Below the pieces are notes generated by a model. It was given only the letters and a program-made list of their open reading frames with translations, did not search any database and was not told the origin of the DNA. The translations under genes were made by a program, and so were the position numbers. From Saltatorellus ferox (GTDB taxonomy: Bacteria > Planctomycetota > UBA1135 > GCA-002686595), in the NCBI GenBank assembly GCA_007751475.1, contig CP036434.1:7654527-7718526 (forward strand): 64,000 nt of DNA. The letters are read 5' to 3'. Numbering within the stretch: position 1 is the first letter of the stretch; each line of letters begins with the position of its first letter. This document shows, in pieces, positions 24,158 through 33,653 of this stretch.

Positions 24158-25534
24158 CTCTTCTTCTGTAATTTCGTCCGCGAGGAAGATCAGGCTTGCT
24201 CCATGGTGAGGTATTGACGGCCGGCCTCCCAATCTTCGGAGACCTCCATGGCCAGGGCAGTGACGAGCCGCAACAGCGCGGCTTCGTTCGGGAAGAGGCC
24301 AGCGACTCGCGTTCGCCTCTTGATCTCTTTGTTGAGCCTCTCGACCGCGTTCGACGTCCGGAGGCGTCGACGATGGCTGGCGGGAAATTGGAGGACAGCG
24401 AGTCCCTCGTATATGTTTTCTTCGATCCACGCGGCGACCCTGGGCTCCGAGTCCTGGTACTTGACAACGACCGTCTTGATGATCTGCTCGGCGTCGGCCA
24501 TCGTCGGCGCGTTGAAGATGGAGCGGAGGTCCTCCGCCACGTCCTTCTTCATGACGATCTTGGAGACGTAGGACTGCGCGTTGCGCTGCATGTGGCACTG
24601 GCATCGTTGCCAGGCAACGCCAGGGAAGACGGATGCGAGAGCGGCCTTGATGCCGGGGTGGTCGTCACTGGTGAAGAGGCGCACACCATGCAGTCCACGG
24701 AGGACGAGCGACTGCAGGAACTCCCGCCAGTGGACCTCAGCTTCGGAGGTGGCAACGCTGACGCCGACGATCGATCGCTTCCCGTCCTCTCGTACCGCCA
24801 TGGCGACGAGAACAGCCGCCGTGACCACGGAGCCGCCGATCCTCACCTTCTCGTAGCGTGCATCGAGCACGAGGTAGGGACAGGCGCCGATGGGGCGACT
24901 CCTCCACGAGGAGATCTCTTCGTCGAGGAGCTGAGTCGCGCGTGAGACTTGAGAAGATGTGATCTTGAGCCCGCAGAGCTCCTCAGTGACCCTCTGAACG
25001 CGGCGTGTCGAGACGCCGTTGATGTACATTTCTGCGATCGCGAGCTTGAGAGCCCTCTCGCCACGTTCTCCTCGCTCGAGGGCGTTCGGATAGAAGCGCT
25101 CTCCGCCCTCGGCGGCTTCCCGAACCTGCGGGATGCGCAGCTCGAGCTCGCCGACACGAGACGCGACGCGCTTGGGCTTGAACCCGTTCGCGTACCCGCG
25201 CCTGGACTCTGCGCGTTCGTACGGCGCGGCGTTCAGGTAGTCGGAACGTTCGATCAGCATGGCTTCGTTGAGCAGGATCTGGATCGCCTCAGCGAGACGG
25301 TCGAAACCGTGCTCAGTCAGAAGTTCCAGGACGAGGGAGATCTTGTTAGCGTCGGCTTCGTGGTGAGGCATCGTTGGTCGAGTGGGGTTGTGGTTAACAC
25401 CACGAAAGCCAACGATGGCCTCCCACGCAACCGGCACGTGACGAATCGGCCCCTCAGGGGTGAGGGCCGATCCCTCACGCGCCTTGCAGGTTCAGATGGT
25501 CAGTCGAGCCGAAGCCGAAATTACAGAACAAGTG
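24158..25534 (-). mobile_element. IS256-like insertion sequence
   Basis: A transposase gene is flanked by inverted ends: 24158-24176 and 25516-25534 are inverse copies with 17 of 19 bases identical (core TTCTGTAATTTCG). The length of about 1.38 kb is normal for IS256 relatives. No clear target-site duplication is visible, so one side may have recombined since insertion. The right end lies 37 bases before the start of a sigma-factor gene and must have replaced its promoter region. Confidence 0.7.
24190..25371 (-). CDS. IS256 family transposase (mutator type)
   Basis: A 393-residue transposase. The three catalytic acids of the DDE triad are visible in YLVLDARYEKV, LFTSDDHPGIKAAL and SNAVERLNKEIKRRTRVAGLFPN; the last is the highly conserved IS256 signature. 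The central WQRCQCHMQRN motif is also typical (C...H between the second Asp and the Glu). The frame is intact. The ATG used (MPHHEAD) starts the family-like helical region; 22 more codons upstream are open but lie in the IS flank. It is probably functional. Confidence 0.92.
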   Translation of the reverse strand: MPHHEADANKISLVLELLTEHGFDRLAEAIQILLNEAMLIERSDYLNAAPYERAESRRGYANGFKPKRVASRVGELELRIPQVREAAEGGERFYPNALERGERGERALKLAIAEMYINGVSTRRVQRVTEELCGLKITSSQVSRATQLLDEEISSWRSRPIGACPYLVLDARYEKVRIGGSVVTAAVLVAMAVREDGKRSIVGVSVATSEAEVHWREFLQSLVLRGLHGVRLFTSDDHPGIKAALASVFPGVAWQRCQCHMQRNAQSYVSKIVMKKDVAEDLRSIFNAPTMADAEQIIKTVVVKYQDSEPRVAAWIEENIYEGLAVLQFPASHRRRLRTSNAVERLNKEIKRRTRVAGLFPNEAALLRLVTALAMEVSEDWEAGRQYLTMEQA

Positions 25535-25571
25535 ATACACCCCCGCGCCGCGTGGCGACGAACTGGAGCGC

Positions 25572-26648
25572 ATGCTCGGCGACTGGGTGTGGCTCGGGCA
25601 GCTCGCCAGCCGGATCGTGGCGGATGCAGGTCTGGCGGATGATGCGCAGCAGGCCGCCTGGGTCTCCGCTTCGGCCCCGGGCGCCGTCCATGGCTCGATC
25701 GAGAACGGCAACCGTCGAGTGCAGCTCTACTGGGCGCTCCGAAGGTGGATCAGTTCGACACACCGCTCCGACCAGCGACGGGTGCGTCGCGAGCGCGTCG
25801 CCGCTCGAACCGAAGCGCTTCCTTCCACGGAAGAGCTCATCCTTCGCGGCGAACAACAGCGCCGCATCTGGGACGCGCTGAAGGAGCTGCCCGAACCGCT
25901 CCGAGGCACGCTCTTACTGCACTTCCAGGATGGCCTATCCGTCACCGAGATCGCCGAGCGATCGAACGCCAAGGCAGACACCGTTCGCCGGAGGATTCAT
26001 CGGGGCGTGGCGATTCTGCGTGACCGGCTCGACGCCGACCTTGGCGGCGGCGGAGTGCTCGCTCTCTGCGCGGCGATCCCTGGCTCACGTATCAGTTCGT
26101 CGTCGGCTGCTGCGTGGACCGCCCCTCCTGTCCTCGGAATCACACTCACCGCTGGAGTCCTCCTCATGCTCAAGGGTCTCGCCGCACTGGCTACCGTCGC
26201 TGTCCTGGTCCTTGCCGGCCGCGAGTTCATGGACGCTGGCGTGGCGCACGAAGTGGCCCCGACCGCGATCGCTGCGGAATCGGAAGACCCTACAGGGCCA
26301 GCTGCGCCCGACCGCCTCGAAGCGATCGAAGCGGATGTCTCTCTGGCCTCGAAGGTGCGAACAGAAGCTCCCGTGAGTACCGAGACCGAGATGCCGGCAC
26401 CCACCATCGCCACGCTGACCGGCCAGGTCGTGGTTCACGACATCGATGGAACGGTTGTGACGACGACCGTCACGGGAACACTCGAGGCCGCGCTGTATTT
26501 CGACCGAACAGGACGCGGCGGCATCACCGTCCACGTTCAGGGCGGCCAGTTCTCTCTTTCCCTCACGCGAGGTGCAGACGGAGCCTGGCTCGCGCCCGGC
26601 CAGGCTGCGGCGCCGATGTCGTTCACGGCCTGTCAAGGACCGGGCAAG
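25572..26648 (+). pseudogene. Sigma factor with membrane anchor, 5' part (split by IS21)
   Basis: The N-terminal portion of an ECF-like sigma factor fused to an extracytoplasmic domain. Region 2 is at the start (DWVWLGQLASRIVADAGLADDAQQAAWV). Region 4 is around residues 105-150 (LKELPEPLRGTLLLHFQDGLSVTEIAERS, then KADTVRRRIHRG). A transmembrane helix follows near residue 200 (LKGLAALATVAVLVLAG), then the first beta-rich outer segment. The coding sequence is cut by the IS21-like element, and the remainder resumes on its far side. An IS256-like element ends 37 bases before the ATG, so the native promoter is probably lost. Sigma factors with such anchors are known in planctomycetes. The sigma part alone could still be made. 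Confidence 0.75.
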
Positions 26649-26835
26649 GAAACCCACCCCTGGCTCGGCAAAGCGGTCCCAGTCGAGCTCGCCTAAGCGA
26701 ACCCACTACGTTTCGTCTCCGAAGCCCAACGCGGCGGCAGGAACTGCGGAGCTGTGATGTCCCTGCCACCGCGTTCGGCGTCGGAACTCGAGGTGGTCAG
26801 GAGAGAAAATGTGGATGAGGGCTCAAGGTCACGGA

Positions 26836-27594
26836 TCACGCCAGCGCGGCCGCTGGAGCGCCGTGGGCCTTCGGATTTCGGAACGAACCTCCCTTCATCT
26901 CGATGACGTGCGCGTGGTGCAGAAGCCTGTCCATCGCTGCTGAGGCCATCAGCTCGTCGAGGAACATCGGGTACCACTCCTCAAGCGCGCGGTTCGACGT
27001 CACGATCATCGCGCCACGCTCGTAGCGAGCTCGGATGATCTCGTAGAGATCGATGGGCTCGTCGCGCTCCAGCGGGCGGAGCCCGAGGTCATCGATGATC
27101 AGGAGGTCCGGCGACGTGAAGCGCAGCATCCGCTTCTCCAGCGAGTCGTCCGCTCTCGCCCCACGAAGCTGGGAGAGCATCGCGTGCGCGGAGGTGTAGC
27201 AGGTCGAGTAGCCCGCACGGCAGGCTCGTTCTCCGATGGCCTGGGCGATGTGGGACTTGCCCACTCCCGTCGGTCCGAGGAGGAGAGCGTTCTCCTTGCG
27301 ATCGATGAAGGAGCACGTGGCGAGGTCGACGATCTTCGCCTTGGGGACGTTCGGATTGAACGACCACTCGAACTCCTCCAGGCTCTTCGCGCCGTCGAAG
27401 TTCGCCTTCCGAAGTCGCATGCTGAGCTGCTTCGACTCTCGACGCTCAATCTCGTCAGAGCAGAGGCGGAGCAGGAACTCTCCGTGGCTGAGGTTGTCGT
27501 CCACAGCTTCGCGCGTACGCAGGTCCAGGGTTTGAAGGACGCCCGACAGGCGCAGCTTCTTGAGATGGGGAATGAGGTCGTCAGTGACGGCCAT
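26836..27594 (-). CDS. istB: IstB-like ATPase of IS21
   Basis: A 252-residue AAA+ helper that selects the target and stimulates the transposase. Walker A is GPTGVGKSHIA and Walker B LLIIDDLGLRPL; sensor 1 is MIVTSNRALEEWYPMF. The N-terminal helical part (LKKLRLSGVLQTLDLRT) and the C-terminal GGSFR are typical. Its start lies 3 bases after the istA stop codon, the usual tight coupling in this family. The frame is intact. Confidence 0.93.
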   Translation of the reverse strand: MAVTDDLIPHLKKLRLSGVLQTLDLRTREAVDDNLSHGEFLLRLCSDEIERRESKQLSMRLRKANFDGAKSLEEFEWSFNPNVPKAKIVDLATCSFIDRKENALLLGPTGVGKSHIAQAIGERACRAGYSTCYTSAHAMLSQLRGARADDSLEKRMLRFTSPDLLIIDDLGLRPLERDEPIDLYEIIRARYERGAMIVTSNRALEEWYPMFLDELMASAAMDRLLHHAHVIEMKGGSFRNPKAHGAPAAALA

Positions 27595-27597
27595 GGG

Positions 27598-29178
27598 TTA
27601 CTCCAGGGGTTGGGGAAAGAGGGAGTTGTCGGGGCAGCGCGAATAGAGCGCTCCTTTCGACCACCTGCGAGGCGCCTCCTCGTACTCGAGCGGTTGCAGG
27701 TCGAGCGCCTTCGTCAGGATGTTCTTGATCGATCGATACTCGAGGTTGTCGTAGTACATGGCCCTTCGTGCCGCGCGCTCGGCGCGCTCTGGCGGGAAGC
27801 CCTCGAGAAGCTTCACGATCTGTTGCACAGGTCGGAGTCGGAGCAGCACGTCGTCGCCGTCGAAGATGCGATCGACGAGAGCGGCGACCTCAGGTCCGAT
27901 GGCCTTGGCTCGCCTCTCCCACGTCTCACGGGAACGCTCACGAAGGTCCCTCCGCCCTTCCGGAAGATGTTCTTCGACGGTGGTGCGAGATCCCGGCATT
28001 CCCCTGCGATGCCGCCATAGAATGGCGTCGTTCGCGAAGATCTCTATCTCGCTCTTGGAGCATCGAACCCAGAGGAGGTCGCCGACGTTCCTCCAGGGCA
28101 CGGAATAGAGCGCATTGTCGATCTGGAGGTGGGTGTCGCGGTGCACCTTCGCTCTCTTCCAAACGATCGGGTTCCACCGATTCCTTGGGAGTGGCATCAA
28201 GCAGGCGCGCTCCTCCGTGTCGAAGACCTCGATGGGCATGCGTCGGGTCGTCCCATGGCACCGACGGTCAGCGACCGCGGCGAGCCACTGAAGGAGGAGC
28301 TTCTGACACTCGACAACGTCGACCTCCGGCAGCGTTGCCAGGAAGTTGTTCTTGATGTACTGGGCGTCGCGTTCGACCTTGCCCTTCTTCTCGGGCGACC
28401 GCACAGGCGTCGGGTCGATCTGGAAGCCGAAGAACCTGGCGACCTCCATGTAGCTTCGGTTCAGCTCGACGTCGTCGCCAGCGCCGAAGCTGTGTCTGAT
28501 GACTGCCGACTTCAGGTTGTCGGGAACCACGACCTCAGGGACCCCTCCGAAGTAGAGGAACGCGTTGACGTGCAGGCGCTGCCACGTCGCAGCGGACTGA
28601 TCGAACACGAACTCGGCGTAGGTGCGCCGGCTGTGGCCGAGCGTCATGATGAAGATCCACGTCTTCCGCAGGGCTTTCTGGACAGGGTCGTAGCGCTTCC
28701 CTCCCCAGCAGAAGTCGACCTGCGCCACGTTCCCGGGCAGCGTGACGACGGGGATCGCGATGTCAGTAGCCTTGGGGCCTTCGCCCTTCTTGAGCTGGCG
28801 GCAGAATCGCTTCACTGCGGAGAGCGACCCGGTGTAGTCAGCGACGTTGACCCGAAGGAAGTCGTGGATCGCGGTCGGGCCAGCGCCGCCCTTGTGCAAG
28901 GCCTCGATCTTCTTCCGCCAGGCCTCCACTCGGGAGGTCTTCTGCGCAGGTTCTCTGCGGACCACGCCGAGGGCGACGGCGTCGCGAAGGGCGGGGAGGT
29001 CCGGGAGCACCTCGACACATCCGTCGAGCAGGTGAGCCGCGTCGAGCGCAGCGAGGTAGCGGCGCAGCGTCGTGCGGCCCATCGCGAGCTTCTCTGCGAT
29101 CCTGCGCTGGCTGTTGCCGAGGCGGTGGAGTCGAACGGCTTCTTGGAGGCGGTGCATGGCAATCTGAGGTGCGGTCAT
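27598..29178 (-). CDS. istA: IstA-like transposase of IS21
   Basis: A 526-residue DDE transposase. It begins with a helix-turn-helix (LHRLGNSQRRIAEKLAMGRTT). The integrase core follows, with acidic residues visible in VAQVDFCWGG, VVPDNLKSAVIR and SPEKKGKVERDAQYIKNNF. A Mu-type C-terminal beta-barrel segment follows (YSVPWRNVGDLLWVRCS). Length and order match IS21 istA genes. The frame is intact, so the element may still move. Confidence 0.93.
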   Translation of the reverse strand: MTAPQIAMHRLQEAVRLHRLGNSQRRIAEKLAMGRTTLRRYLAALDAAHLLDGCVEVLPDLPALRDAVALGVVRREPAQKTSRVEAWRKKIEALHKGGAGPTAIHDFLRVNVADYTGSLSAVKRFCRQLKKGEGPKATDIAIPVVTLPGNVAQVDFCWGGKRYDPVQKALRKTWIFIMTLGHSRRTYAEFVFDQSAATWQRLHVNAFLYFGGVPEVVVPDNLKSAVIRHSFGAGDDVELNRSYMEVARFFGFQIDPTPVRSPEKKGKVERDAQYIKNNFLATLPEVDVVECQKLLLQWLAAVADRRCHGTTRRMPIEVFDTEERACLMPLPRNRWNPIVWKRAKVHRDTHLQIDNALYSVPWRNVGDLLWVRCSKSEIEIFANDAILWRHRRGMPGSRTTVEEHLPEGRRDLRERSRETWERRAKAIGPEVAALVDRIFDGDDVLLRLRPVQQIVKLLEGFPPERAERAARRAMYYDNLEYRSIKNILTKALDLQPLEYEEAPRRWSKGALYSRCPDNSLFPQPLE

Positions 29179-29383
29179 GCGCTGCTCGTCGGGCGGCTTG
29201 GCCCTGCTCGAACAGCACGGATCGCAGATCAGATTGAGACGGTCTCAGGTCGAGACATGGAGCTGCTTTGGCGGGCCAGCCTGGGCTCGCTTTGGCGAGC
29301 TGGGACTGGGACCGCTTAGGCGAGCTGGGTACTCGGTGGCATGGCGAGAGTGGGACCGCTTAGCCGAACTGCGAGTGGGTTTC

Positions 29384-30954
29384 ATACCCCGAGCCATGAC
29401 ACGGCCGGAGCCGCTGCCTCCGACCTGGGCCTCCTGATCCATGGAGGTCGCAGCGATGCTCTTGGCGTCCTCGTCTGCATGGAGAGTCCGACGTCCGCCA
29501 GGGTGCTACGGGAGCAGCGACTCGAGTTCTCTGCCGATGGCGCGGTCCTGCACGTGCGGACGGTTCCGCCGCTGACGCTGAACGTGGTCGATGCCGCGGA
29601 TCGCAGCGTGGGGCTGGAGAACGTCGAGGTTGTGGCGGCGCGCGGACAATCGGATGGGTTCCTGATCGGCGCGGGTGCCGCGCGCCCCTCGCTCGCGAGC
29701 GCCCAGGACTCCCCGGCCGTACTGATGCCTGGACTCGACCAGGCGCGCGTGCCGTCCCTGCGCTGCTTCGTCCGCGCGCCGGGCTTCGCCTGGAACTCCA
29801 TCGAGGTGGATCTCTCCAGCGGCGGCGAACGCACCATCGCGCTGGATCGCGGAGGCGAGATGGAGGTGCTGATCCAGGGCGAGGCCCCCCGAGAGGCGCG
29901 CCTCCGGATCTATCGGGAGGGCGAACGACTCGCGATCTCGGATCTCCCGCTCCAGCGCGACGAGAGGTTCCAGCTCTTGGGCCTTCCGCTCGGGCCGATG
30001 GTCGCGCGGATCCAGATGGGAAGCGCCTACCGTCCGGAGATCGTCCTCGCGGAGGCCAACGTGGTCATCCAGACTGGTTCCCGCGCGAGCGTACTTCTGG
30101 TTCCCAGGACCTTCGAGGCTCCTGAAACCGTCGCGGTGGCCGGGGAACTGATCCTCCCGTCGAGCTGGGAACTCGAGGACGCGATGCTGCGCCTCGTTCG
30201 GGTGTCTCCATCCACCGGAAGCGACCGCGAACATGACCTCTTCCGCCTGAACCAGCTCCGGCCCGTGGTGAGCCAACCCGAGCGCTACCCCTTCACGGCG
30301 GAAGCCCTGGTCCCGGGCGATTACGTCGCGACCTTGACGGAGCTCGAGTTCAGGAAATTCTTCGTCGTTCCTCCTGAGGGCCTCCGCGACCTGAGAATCG
30401 AGATCCCGCCACCGGTACAGGTCACCGTCACGGTCAGGGACTCCGTGAGCGGCGAGATCTCCGACCTCGTCGAGCACCTGTCGTGGCACCAGGCCTACGA
30501 CGGCCCGTCGTCCTTCGCCATTCATCCGACCGTCCAGCGAAACGAGACCACCAGGCAATTCGATCTGACCGTCCCGGCGTGCGCGATCACCGTCGGCCTC
30601 GGCGGCCCTCAGGTGGCCAGACACCACCTCACCTTCGACGCCGAGGAGGGACGGAACGTCGAACTCGAGGCAAGAAGGATCGCGCTCGCTCGCGTCGAGC
30701 TGCAGTGCGAGGGCCGCACGATCCCCTGGCCCGGCGAGTTCCGCTGGGAGGGGGCCTGCGTCCACCTCGAAGGCGACGGCGAGGTCTCGATGCGCGGCAC
30801 CACCAAGTCCGGCGTGACCTTCAACGTGACCGAGCCCGGTCGCTATCGCCTGACGCTCCCGGACGTCGAGGGCTTCGCGCTCCACGAACCAATCGAGATC
30901 GACATGAGCATCGACGAGATCCAGGACGTGATCGTCGACCTCGAGCCACTTTGA
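29384..30954 (+). pseudogene. Extracytoplasmic 3' part of the split sigma/anchor gene
   Basis: About 520 codons of beta-rich sequence continue the outer domain of the gene interrupted by the IS21-like element. Several repeat-like units with carboxypeptidase-regulatory or Ig-like spacing are visible (VPPLTLNVVDAADRSVGLENVEV; IEIPPPVQVTVTVRDSVSGE; GRYRLTLPDVEGF). An ATG inside the IS end gives an open frame into it, but no signal peptide, so any product would be mislocated. The match of composition and orientation to the 5' part supports a single original gene of roughly 880 codons. Confidence 0.65.
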
Positions 30955-31012
30955 GTGCTGCCGTAACCAGGCCTGTTGGTGTGGGCAAGGCTCCCGTTGG
31001 AACTACCTGCTG

Positions 31013-31760
31013 ATGGTCCACGCCGGCCTGGTCCTATCCGCAACGTTGATCCCGCTCGCTGGCCACCCCACGCTCTTCCTGCCGATCCACATCGTTCGGC
31101 TTGAGCTCCTGATTCACCCGAGCGCGATGCTCGCCTTCCAGGATTCCGCGACGGATGGCCCTATCGCTGCCGGCGTGGACCCATCCCGGGCCACATTCTT
31201 CTCGCCCCGCGAGTGAGGACTCATCGCTCTCATCGGTGCACTCCTCGTGGTGGGTGTCTTGGTGAGCTATCGTACGAGCGTGCGACCCGGGCATGACATC
31301 GAACGTGCAAGGGCCATGGCCATGATCGTGGTGGAAGGCGAGGAACACTGGTTCACTCGACACACGGGTAAGCGGGCCACGCTATCGATCCTTGATGCCA
31401 CATCCGGAGAGGTCCTCGCACGGACCCAGCCAGCCCACGCCGGCATCTTTCCCAAGGAGTGGCTCCAGCGAGTCAGATGGAGCCCGACGGGTGACTACCT
31501 GGGCTTCAGCGCCGGGAAGGGATACATCGGCGGCATTCTGCGAGTGAAGGACATGTAGACGCTGAGGAACGAATTCTCCGGCGGCCAGATATGGGCGATC
31601 CTGGAGGGATTCTGGGTGAATGACGACCTCTATCGCCCTCGCTTCGTCCTGGACTTTCAAAGGGGTGATCGCTCGCTGCTCTTCGATGTCCAGAACCCGA
31701 GTGGCCGCCCCCTTGACCCCTCAACCCGACTGGCTCGGCGCCACGCAACTGCGAGAATCC
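31013..31760 (+). pseudogene. Decayed gene with two in-frame stops, propeller-like protein
   Basis: One reading frame is broken by TGA at 31214 and TAG at 31556. Between the stops it reads a hydrophobic segment (LIALIGALLVVGVLVSY) then a WD/propeller-like stretch (LSILDATSGEVLARTQ; WSPTGDYLGFSAGKGY). After the TAG it continues sensibly in the same frame (NEFSGGQIWAILEGFWVNDD, then FVLDFQRGDRSLLFDVQ) before drifting. This looks like a small membrane-anchored propeller protein in decay. Readthrough cannot be excluded, but the downstream loss of coding character argues against it. Confidence 0.5.
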
Positions 31761-32025
31761 GAGGATGTGATCGTGCGAAGCGCCGAGGGCATCGACCGAG
31801 TCACTCCATCGACGATGACGGTGCTCTGGACGCGGTAGCGGAGCCGCGACATGCCGAGGGGAGCAGCCGCGCAGGGACGCTCCCTCCGAACTCGGCGGTG
31901 ATCCCATTCAGGGCAGGATGGTCTTCGAGGGACAACAGCGGATAGGTCGCGTTGACACCGCGCTCGGAATGCCGATCCGTAGTGACCGGCTTGGAACTGA
32001 CGGAGCGAAGAACGGCGCCTCCTGA

Positions 32026-32079
32026 TTTTCCGAGAAATAGAACTCATTTTCTGAGAAAGCGTTCGATTTTTCCGAGAAA
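32026..32079. promoter_or_regulatory. Three phased operator-like repeats upstream of the AbiE-like genes
   Basis: TTTTCCGAGAAA, TTTTCTGAGAAA and TTTTCCGAGAAA start at 32026, 32047 and 32068, exactly 21 bases apart, two turns of B-DNA. Each is a partial palindrome (TTTC/GAAA). The last ends 19 bases before the ATG. This arrangement fits cooperative binding of a dimeric repressor, probably the product of the first gene. Confidence 0.7.
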
Positions 32080-32098
32080 GCAGGCGAGGGTGTTGGCT

Positions 32099-33022
32099 AT
32101 GAGCAAGACAAAGAACCGGGAGCTGCTCGATTCGCTCGCTACGCGGATCGAGGAGGAGCTCCCAACGCTGGGAATTCGTGTGGAGGGCGAAGCGCTCTTG
32201 CTCAGTCGTGGCAGCACGGTGACCAGGCTTGGCGACGGAGCGATCGGTAGGTTCACCTTGGCCGACCGAGCCGAGCGCCGGCGGCGGGGCAGCAACTACG
32301 CCGATCTGAAGCTGGGTGAGGTCTTCGTCGACGAGCCTGGCATGTTCGTTTCCCTTCGAGTCGGGTCGCTGAAGACCCGGCTAACACCTCAGCAGTGCGC
32401 AGTGCTTGCTGCGATTATGGAAGCCGATCAATTCGGCTGGCTCTCGGAGAGCACTTCACTGGAGCCTGGAGTCCTCCGAGACGAACTGGGTCGACGACTG
32501 GGGATCCGGCTCACCCCCTCGAGCGTTAGCAAGCTACGCGCGATCCTCATGAATCCGCGGCTCCTCCGCCGCGGGCGTCCAAGCGCGCCACGTGCCTTTG
32601 AAGCCATCCTGTCTGATTTCAGGCTAGACGCGATAGGGCGACTTATTCGCCTTCCGGCACCGGCCCAGGCCGACGCCGAATGGCTCCGCAGGAGAATTCC
32701 GGGAGCGCGGGTTCTTGGCGGAGTCTCCAGTGTGCTGGTTGAGCGAACTGGCGCGGTGATCGAGCCAAGGGACTTCCTCGTGACCCGTCCAGTCCTGCTG
32801 CAACTCGAAGACACCCTGGGTGGAGCCGTCGGGGCAGAGTTTCGAGGGCCTGCAGTCCTTGTGCGGGGGGTATCGCGTCTCGCCCTCGACGAGCTCAGCT
32901 CGGACCATTCCGACCAACTGCTGCCCATCCTCGCGGTGGCAGACGCCGCGACCTCGGACGATCCCGTGCAACGCGAATGTGCCAACAGGTTGGCGGCTGA
33001 TTGGAGGGCAAGATGGAAGTGA
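32099..33022 (+). CDS. Putative antitoxin-like regulator upstream of an AbiEii-type nucleotidyltransferase
   Basis: A 307-residue soluble protein that I cannot assign firmly. It has a helical N-terminus (KNRELLDSLATRIEEELP), a basic patch (ADRAERRRRGSNYADLK), an internal helix-rich part with possible DNA-binding helices (LRDELGRRLGIRLTPSSVSKLRAIL), and a C-terminal helical tail. The ATG used has AGGG upstream and directly follows three phased operator-like repeats. An extension of the frame through those repeats is open but unlikely. The nucleotidyltransferase gene overlaps its end by 10 bases. The order regulator then nucleotidyltransferase, plus operators, matches AbiE-type toxin-antitoxin units, where the first product represses the operon. 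That role is inferred. Confidence 0.65.
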   Translation: MSKTKNRELLDSLATRIEEELPTLGIRVEGEALLLSRGSTVTRLGDGAIGRFTLADRAERRRRGSNYADLKLGEVFVDEPGMFVSLRVGSLKTRLTPQQCAVLAAIMEADQFGWLSESTSLEPGVLRDELGRRLGIRLTPSSVSKLRAILMNPRLLRRGRPSAPRAFEAILSDFRLDAIGRLIRLPAPAQADAEWLRRRIPGARVLGGVSSVLVERTGAVIEPRDFLVTRPVLLQLEDTLGGAVGAEFRGPAVLVRGVSRLALDELSSDHSDQLLPILAVADAATSDDPVQRECANRLAADWRARWK

Positions 33023-33612
33023 CGGTGGACGACAGTGTCGAACTCTTCGAGGAGATGCTGATGATGGCAGAGCTGGCCAGCAATGAGCAGGTCCGAATGA
33101 GGCTTATCGGCGGCGCCGCCATGCAGCTCTGGGGAGGGGCTCTTCATGAGTCACGGACGATGACATCGGACCTTGATTGGGCGCTTACGAAGGAAGAACT
33201 TCCTGACGAAGCCGCCGCAGGGGTGACACTCAATTTGCTCGTGCGGGCGCTTCGAAGGCTCGGTTTTGAACGTCCGAAGAACTGGAAGCCCTCGAGAAGC
33301 GGTCGCTTCAAGTTTCAAAGACCTGGCAGTCAAATCGACGTGGAATTGTTGTGTGGAGTGCTCCTCACGAGCGGCGAGCCACGGGAGGCGCCGCTCGGTC
33401 TGACGATCGAAGCCGCAACAGCTCCCGGCGGATGCCACTCGCGGCGGCACGGTCTGCCAGCACCTTCGCGTCGACGTACGACGGATAGGAACTCCAAGCG
33501 GGGTCACGAAGTGACGCGCCGCCCGGCCCGACATCGATTGCTCCTACGATCAGAGCTGCGCGACGATCAGCTGGAGTGGTTCGCGGGACGGCAGCGCAGC
33601 CTGCGTCGCTGA
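33013..33612 (+). pseudogene. AbiEii-like nucleotidyltransferase, 3' end replaced by a dispersed repeat
   Basis: The first 135 or so codons read as a nucleotidyltransferase of the AbiEii/MNT type. RLIGGAAMQLWGGAL followed by TMTSDLDWAL carries the GG..A and D-x-D metal-binding signature, and QIDVELLCGVL supplies the third acidic position. A good GGAGG site precedes the ATG, which overlaps the upstream gene. After residue about 140 the sequence loses family character and runs into copy 2 of the dispersed repeat, where it ends (...GRQRSLRR). The normal C-terminal helical domain is missing, so the toxin is probably inactive or altered. Confidence 0.7.
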
Positions 33613-33653
33613 AGCCTCCCTCCGTCAAGGCGACCGGCGAGTTCGGCTCAGCG
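33481..33653 (+). repeat. Dispersed repeat, copy 2 (long form A)
   Basis: Matches copy 1 over about 170 bases, including the start ACGGATAGGAACTCCAAG and the end GGCGAGTTCGGCTCAGCG. It overlaps and truncates the nucleotidyltransferase gene, showing that the repeat, or recombination at it, breaks coding sequences. Confidence 0.8.

Larger units (their letters stand above)
26649..29383 (-). mobile_element. IS21-like insertion sequence
   Basis: An element of about 2.7 kb carrying istA and istB. Its ends are imperfect 36-bp inverted repeats (26649-26684 and 29348-29383; by hand about 29 of 36 positions agree) that finish in GTGGGTTTC on the outer side. Internal GGGACCGCTTAGGCGAGC-like repeats occur at both ends, the multiple terminal repeats typical of IS21. 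It is inserted in the gene for a membrane-anchored sigma factor. No obvious target duplication was found. Confidence 0.82.

Noticed and set aside
24116..24190. Tail of a gene cut by the IS256-like element (reads ...EELLYHVQLEHLGIY then stop)
   Set aside because: Half of the apparent tail lies inside the inverted end of the element, and only about 14 codons remain outside. That is too short to claim, although its stop lies 12 bases before the next gene.
32026..32079. CRISPR array
   Set aside because: Only three 12-bp units with 9-bp gaps and no cas genes; the layout fits operators.
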